Of a stretch of DNA of 64,000 bases, positions 57,515 to 64,000 are shown one piece after another (within the stretch, counting starts at the first letter, position 1; each line of letters opens with the position of its first letter). The notes below the pieces were generated by a model. That model was not told the origin of the DNA, searched no databases, and saw only the letters and a program-made list of their open reading frames with translations. Location: positions 2,724,808 to 2,788,807 of the forward strand of contig KK106983.1 of the NCBI GenBank assembly GCA_000611775.1, given 5' to 3'. Both the position numbers and the translations under genes were made by a program. This DNA comes from Umbilicaria muhlenbergii. Its lineage: Eukaryota > Ascomycota > Lecanoromycetes > Umbilicariales > Umbilicariaceae.

Positions 57515-58061
57515 CCTGCAGTGGGCGTCGCTGGAGGGCACCGTCTGCACGGTAAGCAGATACTATTATAATACTCAAGATAGAAAGGAAGCACCTCTTA
57601 GCACAAGAAAGTGACTTTTGGATTGCATAGATTCAGTAACGGAGAAACGCATGTGTTGCGGTATATGTTTATCTCGGTTCCGAGTACGAGGCAGCCGGAC
57701 GTTGCGCCGCATGCGCCCATGATGATGAAGCCTTACTCCCCATCTGCACGCCTATGAAACATAGCCCCACAGCGAGTTGTACACAGAGCACGGGTAGGCG
57801 TACTGTTAAATCAAGGCGTAGTTCGCCGTCGGAGCACTATGGAAGCGACATATGGGAATGCATGGAGTCGAGAAGAAATGACTAATGGCATCTGGTATCT
57901 CAGAATAAAATAACTCTCGAAACCTTCCTCCGTTGTCGAGTAGTCGATGGGGCTCCTCAGGCCCGTGGGTGGAGACGGCCACTGATTCCAAGATTTGTCC
58001 GTAGACCTGCCTGACCTTTCTCTACAACTATGCGCCTCTCCCGTGTTGCGCCATGTATAAG
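57515..58061. other. Intergenic, no gene seen
   Basis: This is the probable promoter and possible first exon region of the membrane-protein gene: an ATG near 57651 followed by a GTGCTT donor-like site. Nothing else was recognised. Confidence 0.35.
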
Positions 58062-58070
58062 GTAGGACTG

Positions 58071-58531
58071 CGGCTTGTCTCGGGACACCTTTCGCCACCT
58101 ACCGAAACTAAAGCGGTTTCGGTTAGCTGGCGCCTCCATGCCAGGGTGAGCCAGCCCGCTTACATACTAAATTACTAGCGAAAACTTAGACTTCGCTAAG
58201 GTAGGCAGGAGCAGACATGGCGGCGATGATGTTTGTATGTAAAACAAGTGTAATTTCTATCTAAGTAATAGTAGAAGAGTCCAATGGAGGCCCCTGACTT
58301 CTATACGAAAAACCCCAGTTTCCCCGCAATACTCATATGCCTGCTTTTTTACCCCTGGACCGCCCGAAAATTCCACTTTTCCGCAGCTTGACTAAATCGG
58401 GTATAAGTGAGGGCCTTGCAAGGAACCCCCGTACACCAAAATTTAGTGGGCGTGAGGTCCTTGCAAGGCCCTCACCGATCACAAATTTGGTTAGTTTCGG
58501 TAGGTGGCGAAAGGTGTCCCGAGACAGGCCG
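58071..58531. mobile_element. Non-autonomous TIR element, 461 bp, 9-bp target duplication
   Basis: Terminal inverted repeats of 41 bp (58071-58111 and 58491-58531) differ at one position; each starts CGGC(T/C)TGTCTCGGGACACC. The flanks are GTAGGACTG (58062-58070) and GTAGGACAG (58532-58540), a 9-bp direct repeat with one mismatch, as expected of hAT (8 bp) or Mutator-like (9-11 bp) insertions. The interior is AT-rich, non-coding and contains its own 18-bp inverted repeat. No transposase piece was seen. High similarity of the two ends suggests a fairly recent insertion. Confidence 0.85.
58407..58475. repeat. 18-bp perfect inverted repeat inside the TIR element
   Basis: GTGAGGGCCTTGCAAGGA at 58407-58424 is the exact reverse complement of 58458-58475, with a 33-nt loop. 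Each arm contains the palindrome GCCTTGCAAGGC. Confidence 0.93.
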
Positions 58532-58540
58532 GTAGGACAG

Positions 58541-60336
58541 GGTAGCTAAATTCAGTATAGACTGCTTGAGACCTGGCACAGGCTAAAGCCCTGATCACCA
58601 CCCACTCCACAGGTTCGTGCCAACATCTAAGTCAATATAGGCCTTCCTCACGCGCTGCCTGGAGGCTTACCAGTTGACCTTCCTGATATCCTCGACCGCG
58701 CAGATTGCCCGCTCGGCATATCATTACCCGTCTCATGTCACTCGTGATCTTCGCAAATTTGAGAGGATGGCATATTCAATAACGATTTTGAAATTGTTTT
58801 CGGATCGGTGAGGATCAAGTCTTGGGTAGAGCGGAGGCTCAGAGAAGACGTTAGGAATAACCAGATGTGTATTCCACTATATCAGGCTGCGGTATCTCAT
58901 CGACACCAAACCCTACCCGGCTCAAATACCATTCAGCCATTCAAGACAAGAAGTTGACACTTGCCTACATTTTCTCAGTTGTCTTTGATATGCTCAACGC
59001 AGACACTATCTCTACTAGCGCTATAGTCAATTGAACGCATGACCCAGCGATTTAAGGTAACTACTCGATGCCGCCCCTGATGGGACAGGCTCCAGGACAC
59101 TGTAAAAAGTCGCACAGGTCCTTGGGGGATCATTTCAAAGGAGTCTGAAAGGATCAACATAGAGGCGATTCAAACGTATCTCACCGTGTAAAGTCACTGA
59201 CAATCCGAAAAGAATACTTGGCACTATCAAAGATACGTTTCGATTGAATGTAGGGTATAACACATCTGAGGCAACCATACTTCCACATCAGAGGGACGGC
59301 ATGAGCTTGGTAATGCTTCAATCCAATCGCAGCCTGCACGGAAGTCTTTGGAAATCATGTGCTCGGCCCCCGCATGTTGTCCGTATGCTGTCCGCCCCTA
59401 CGTGCGAACATCGACAAGTGGGACCAATCCTGCAAAGTTAGGCTTGGCCGTGGCTATCATAACAAAGCACAGATTAGGAGAAAGAGTGCGATGATGGATG
59501 GGCAGAGGAGATTCTGAAGCGTATCTGCTGTACTTCGTCAGGAGAGATTCAACAGCCTGCCGGCTTGCTCTGGGGACTGCTAGCTGAAGACTTTATTGCC
59601 ATGTGACGTTGCTTCACGTAAACAAGCAAGACAGCATAAATAGAGGGATCCTTTTTCTTTAGGTATAGGATGTATAAAATTGCGTAGGATAGCCAAAGCG
59701 GCAATGACGAAACTAAGGTACGTTCGAGATCACGGCTGCATTCATCGTAATAGACCATGCTCTAGCGAAAAGATCTCCTCTGCGACCCCTGCGGGCAGAG
59801 AGTGACAGTGAAAAGAATGCGGCCGATCTTAATTCAACTCCGTAGAATTCTCGTGCGATACTACAATAGAGCTAAATAGGTGAAAGACCGTAATATAATA
59901 GAAGATTCTTATTGTGCTACGTTAGTGAGGCTGAGCTTTAGCGTACGTTATCGCGCTAAGCTTCTTTCGACGAACAGCGACGATTTCCAAAAGAGCAGTG
60001 AAAGAAAAGCACATTGATTGATCCACTTCCCTTCACGCGCAGCTCGTGCTTCTTTCTTCTGTATCGACCTTACACAGCGTAATTAACTTCGCAAGCATTA
60101 CTTTCCATCATATACCCGGGCACGCGCGCCCAACGTCCTCCTCGTACAAAGGTGACGGACGATCCGGACCTCCTCACAATTCTTAGGACTTCAGTCTCTG
60201 TCTACTCATTCAAGAGTCGCAGTCGACCTCTCGCCTCGCATTGGACAAATTAGAGTCTATTCTGTTTTGTTCGATGAAGCTTAGTCTGGAAAGCCTTGAC
60301 GACGCCTGCTGAACAGCCCGGGAGGGCCTGGGTCAC
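58541..60336. other. Intergenic; THO2 promoter side
   Basis: Only short open frames and no recognisable domain. The last few hundred bases before 60337 should carry the THO2 promoter. Confidence 0.45.
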
Positions 60337-63300
60337 ATGGCTCCGGGGGGTGGAGGCAAGCGGAAGAGAGGTGACCGCACTTTCTCGCACGATAGCTCCA
60401 ACGATGGATCAAGGCCCTCACCTCATCGGCCAGGCAATTTGCAGTTGGCGCAGCAAAGCTTCCAGCAGCAAGGTCAACAGCAGCATGGCTTTGGCCGAGA
60501 GCAGCAAGAACAACGTGGCCGAGGAGGGCGGAGAGGGAGTAGAGGCGGGCGGGGAGGTGGCCCTTCGCGGAGTCCAATGAACAGTCCAAACGCCATTCCG
60601 GTACAGCCCCGACCGACCAGCGTTCCCTCAAAAGCTATGTCACCTCCACCTACTCCAGCGCAGCGTTCAGACAACACCAAACAACCAACTGCAGATCGTC
60701 CGCCTGCACCAACCAGTGTTGTGCCGCAACAAACGCCTACACAAGATGTTCCTTCGCCATCGCCATACAGCTTTGAGCATCTTACCAAGGAGCGTCTGGA
60801 CAACTGGAACCCAACCGGCAGAAAGAGTTTGGTAGATATTGGTGTTCAAGCGAGAATAGATGGAGATCCCATGCTACTAGGGACTCTTTTCCAGGAGATT
60901 ATCAGGGCGGGTCTTGAGGGCCGTATAGACCCGACGGATGCTGGTGCTGTTATCAAAGAGGTTCTTGGTGGTAGTACGCTGCCAAATCACTCTCCTGCAG
61001 AGGGAGAGATTAACTCACACCAAGCGCCATTCGATGCGCAATCGCTCTTTCTCGATTGCCTCTCGGTCCTTACCGAAATCGAACACACTCACCCAGATCT
61101 GAAGATCATATTACAATCGTCGTCCGTTCCGCCCTTACTTATGCGACAAGAGCTGGAGAGCCCCTTCCTGGAAAGCCTTGGCATGATTCGGAACACATTT
61201 GTAAGAGTTGGCATACGACAGCAAACGAATCTACTCTACAGGCAATCCAATTACAACCTTCTTCGGGAGGAAACAGAGGGTTACTCGAAGCTCATCACAG
61301 AGCTCTTCACAACGAGCAGTAACGAGCCTCCTACAAGCGACGTTGTGGAGGATACATTCGAACGGGTGAAAGGTATGATTGGCGCTTTTGACCTAGATGT
61401 TGGCAGAGTCCTCGATGTTACTTTGGATGTATTCGCGGCGGTATTGGTCAAGCAGTATCGCTTCTTCGTAAAATACCTACGGGCGAGCTCGTGGTGGCCG
61501 CAAGACAAAAAGTATCCTGGCATTGCTCCTGCTTCCCAATACTCCGCAAGCCTACCCAAATGGGCGTTACCTGGATCTTCCGGATGGACTACTACGGAGG
61601 ACGAGAGAGAAGAATTAGCTAGCGCAAGGGACGATCGTGACAAGCTGTTCTGGGAGCGAGTGCGCGAAGTTGGAACGAGCGCTTTCTTCGAGATTGGAGG
61701 CCGTAGGGTAGAGAAATCTACGCTCGAGACATGGGTGGAGCACGGCAGCGACCAGGATACGTCACAGCTAGACGAGGACCGAAAATGGATCGAAGCCACA
61801 GGCACCCTACCCCCATCCGGGAACAAAGTTGCTGCTCAAGTGCTGGGATTCAAGCTTCGTTTCTACAGCTCCTCAGCCCGGGACCCCAACGATGTCCTTC
61901 CTGTTAACCTTATCTATTTAGCAGCGCTACTGATCAAGGTCGGGTTCATCTCACTTCGAGATTTATATCCACATCTTTGGCCAGCCGACGAAACGATGGA
62001 GACGGTCAAAGAAGAAAAGATGAAAGAGAAAGCCGAGAGGGAGAGGCTCAACAGGCCTGGCGGAGGTGCAATGAATGCTCTAATGACTGCTGGAGCGCTC
62101 GCAGATGACACATTACCAGCTCCTGGAAGACTTAGGGAGACCGATGGGAATCGAGGTGTACCTCCAAAGGTCGAAACCTTGGGAGGCAAGGAGAAGGCCA
62201 CGACTCCAGCACCAGTTGAGGAGAAGGAGCAACTGCCAGAACCCTCGGACCAGAAAGTTCAGCTACTCAAAAGTCTTCTTTGCATTGGCGCTCTGCCCGA
62301 ATCTCTATATATGCTTGGCCGTTTTCCCTGGCTCGTAGACGCGTTTCCAGATCTGCCAGAGCACATCCATCGCATTCTGCATCATTGTCTCAGCAAAGTC
62401 TACGAACCTCTGCAACCGTTGAGGGAGCGACCCGGTTTGCGGGACCAACAGAAGTTGCCCGACGTAGACCAATCAGGAGTCCCCAAAGGGCAAGTGCGGT
62501 TGATAGACGCACCTACTCGCAAGGTTTTGCGGTGGGCACAACTGGACAAGGACGATACCAATGAGGGCATGGATTACAGGTTCTATTGGGATGACTGGGC
62601 AGACAACATTCCCGTTTGCCAGTCTGTAGACGATGTCTTCTTGCTCTGCGGTACGTTACTCAACTACACCGGCGTCAAGATCGGCCAGGATCCCGCGTTG
62701 CTGCTCAAGATTGCGCGTATTGGCAATCACTCGTTAGCCACTGACTCCTCCGATGCCAACATTACACGCTGGACTGATTTGTCGAAGCGACTTCTGGTAC
62801 CTGCCCTCAGTCTTACAAAGTGCAATCCGGGCGTCGTCAACGAGATGTTTGAGCTGATTAAACACTTCTCTACTCCAACCCGCTATTCTGTCTACGCAGA
62901 ATGGTACTCAGGCCAAACGTCGCGGTTACCAGACATCAAGGCTGCATTTGACCAGGCAAGAGCAGAGACTAGGGACGTCCTCAAGAGGATAAGCAAAACG
63001 AACGTCAAACCAATGGCGAGAGCTTTGGCGAAGGTAGCATACGCCTCGCCTGGTATCGTTTTCTCGGTGGCTATTGCACAGATCGAATCATATGACAATC
63101 TCATTGAGGTGGTCGTCGAGTGTGCACGATACTTCACATACTTGGGCTATGATGTGCTTACCTGGTCTCTGATGAGTTCACTTGGAGGCAAAGGACGGAA
63201 CCGAGTCCAGGCGGACGGGATGTTGACCAGTCGATGGCTGCAAGCCCTCTCCTTGTTTGCCGGCAAAGTATTCAAGAGATACTCAATCATGAGTCCTACA

Positions 63301-64000
63301 CCCATCTTACAGTACGTAACCGACCAACTTCGCAAAAGCAACTCGACGGATCTTATAGTATTGGAGGAAATTACAAGCTCCATGGCTGGTATAGTGTCCG
63401 ACACGAACTTTAATGAAGCTCAAGTCTTGTGCATGGCTGGTGGAGAGGTTTTGCAGGCCCAAACGATGCTTCAATTGTTGGATAGACGGCACGAATCCAA
63501 GACAACGGCGAGGCGACTAATGAAGTCACTCATCGAGCCACGACTAGCCGGACAGCTGCTTATATCCATTGCGCAAGAGCGGCAGACTTGTGTGTTCAAG
63601 ATACCGGAATCAGATGCTCACCTGAAACTCCTAGGAAACCTTTTTGACGAAATTCACCGTGTACTGACTCAATACCTCGATCTTCTCCGCAGCAATATGT
63701 CGATTAGAGAATTTGATGCTCTTTTACCTGATGTGTCTCGACTGATTGGCGAATTCGGGATCGAACCTAACGTGGCGTTCTGGATTAGTCGACCTAGCAT
63801 TGCTGCGGCGGTGGCAGAAGCTGATATAGATGCTGCAAAGCAGGCCGCGGAACGCAAGGAATCACAGATCGTGAAGGCTTCTACGGACAGCCGGGATGTT
63901 GACATGGACGACAGCCGAAGTGCTCCCATCGTACAGCCTGAGACCGCCGCGTTGGAGCTTCAGGATGGGTTGGTTACGACTTCGAAAGACTTCGCCAACG
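60337..64000 (+). CDS. THO2: THO complex subunit 2 (partial, runs off the window)
   Basis: The frame is open without introns from ATG at 60337 to the window edge (1,221 complete codons; 3' end missing). THO2 is the large scaffold of the THO/TREX complex, which couples transcription to mRNA export in the nucleus. The first 130 residues are disordered: a Gln-rich stretch, an RGG box (RGRGGRRGSRGGRGGG) and Pro/Ser-rich sequence. The helical body begins about residue 145 (YSFEHLTKERLDNWNPTGRK). THOC2 family stretches follow, such as ALLIKVGFISLRDLYPHLWP and a charged helix EETMETVKEEKMKEKAERER-like segment. Later come YDVLTWSLMSSLGGKGRNRV and the family hallmark SDTNFNEAQVLCMAGGEVLQ. Fungal THO2 proteins are often about 2,300 residues, so roughly half is shown. 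Confidence 0.92.
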   Translation, partial: MAPGGGGKRKRGDRTFSHDSSNDGSRPSPHRPGNLQLAQQSFQQQGQQQHGFGREQQEQRGRGGRRGSRGGRGGGPSRSPMNSPNAIPVQPRPTSVPSKAMSPPPTPAQRSDNTKQPTADRPPAPTSVVPQQTPTQDVPSPSPYSFEHLTKERLDNWNPTGRKSLVDIGVQARIDGDPMLLGTLFQEIIRAGLEGRIDPTDAGAVIKEVLGGSTLPNHSPAEGEINSHQAPFDAQSLFLDCLSVLTEIEHTHPDLKIILQSSSVPPLLMRQELESPFLESLGMIRNTFVRVGIRQQTNLLYRQSNYNLLREETEGYSKLITELFTTSSNEPPTSDVVEDTFERVKGMIGAFDLDVGRVLDVTLDVFAAVLVKQYRFFVKYLRASSWWPQDKKYPGIAPASQYSASLPKWALPGSSGWTTTEDEREELASARDDRDKLFWERVREVGTSAFFEIGGRRVEKSTLETWVEHGSDQDTSQLDEDRKWIEATGTLPPSGNKVAAQVLGFKLRFYSSSARDPNDVLPVNLIYLAALLIKVGFISLRDLYPHLWPADETMETVKEEKMKEKAERERLNRPGGGAMNALMTAGALADDTLPAPGRLRETDGNRGVPPKVETLGGKEKATTPAPVEEKEQLPEPSDQKVQLLKSLLCIGALPESLYMLGRFPWLVDAFPDLPEHIHRILHHCLSKVYEPLQPLRERPGLRDQQKLPDVDQSGVPKGQVRLIDAPTRKVLRWAQLDKDDTNEGMDYRFYWDDWADNIPVCQSVDDVFLLCGTLLNYTGVKIGQDPALLLKIARIGNHSLATDSSDANITRWTDLSKRLLVPALSLTKCNPGVVNEMFELIKHFSTPTRYSVYAEWYSGQTSRLPDIKAAFDQARAETRDVLKRISKTNVKPMARALAKVAYASPGIVFSVAIAQIESYDNLIEVVVECARYFTYLGYDVLTWSLMSSLGGKGRNRVQADGMLTSRWLQALSLFAGKVFKRYSIMSPTPILQYVTDQLRKSNSTDLIVLEEITSSMAGIVSDTNFNEAQVLCMAGGEVLQAQTMLQLLDRRHESKTTARRLMKSLIEPRLAGQLLISIAQERQTCVFKIPESDAHLKLLGNLFDEIHRVLTQYLDLLRSNMSIREFDALLPDVSRLIGEFGIEPNVAFWISRPSIAAAVAEADIDAAKQAAERKESQIVKASTDSRDVDMDDSRSAPIVQPETAALELQDGLVTTSKDFAN

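Overview
The window is nuclear DNA of a filamentous ascomycete (Pezizomycotina). The genes carry short introns (about 48-140 nt, one of 311 nt) with GT..AG ends and CTAAC/CTRAY-like branch sites. The families are typically fungal: a HET-domain protein, a WSC sensor, a KP4-like protein, Atg3, an Atg33-like protein, ALG5 and an Est1-type protein. Pogo/Fot-like transposon debris is also present. A Dothideomycete is my guess from the mix of families; I see no marker that proves it. Coordinates 37903-38047 are an assembly gap.

Layout. 1-6.0 kb: no gene, a 70-bp minisatellite (2951-3700) and a perfect 22-bp hairpin (5965-6013). 6.3-9.4 kb: Est1-type RNA/DNA-binding protein with an N-terminal zinc finger. 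9.4-16.1 kb: gene-poor, ending in a strongly strand-skewed block. 16.1-16.9 kb: a small secreted protein assembled from four exons, one only 18 nt long. 18-20.5 kb: ALG5 and an F-box-like protein. 21.7-23.3 kb: KP4-like secreted protein and a convergent cyclin L. 23.5-23.9 kb: a 428-bp pogo-like element. 24.7-26.5 kb: HET gene. 27-30 kb: a heptamer microsatellite and a decayed coding-like tract.

30.1-31.4 kb: ATG3. 32.6-36.7 kb: divergent MFS transporter and SYLF-domain protein. 37.8-40.3 kb: divergent Atg33-like gene and peroxisomal 2,4-dienoyl-CoA reductase ending in AKL. 41-42.3 kb: a secreted or anchored protein with a polypurine/polypyrimidine intron. 43.9-47.9 kb: coiled-coil protein and a DUF3445 (haem N-demethylase-like) protein. 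49.7-51.4 kb: WSC cell-wall sensor. 54 kb: candidate small genes. 55.7-57.5 kb: a multi-pass membrane protein. 58.1-58.5 kb: a second terminal-inverted-repeat element. 60.3 kb to the right edge: N-terminal 1,221 residues of THO2.

There is no obvious biosynthetic cluster; neighbours look functionally independent, apart from two autophagy-related genes (ATG3 and Atg33-like) 6.5 kb apart. I did not find a convincing new multi-gene system. The most interesting signals are: a repeated 5'-C-rich to 3'-G-rich polarity along gene bodies, which also marks an unannotated block at 14.4-15.6 kb; two non-autonomous DNA transposons with readable target-site duplications; and three otherwise intact genes that each carry a lone one-base frame offset.
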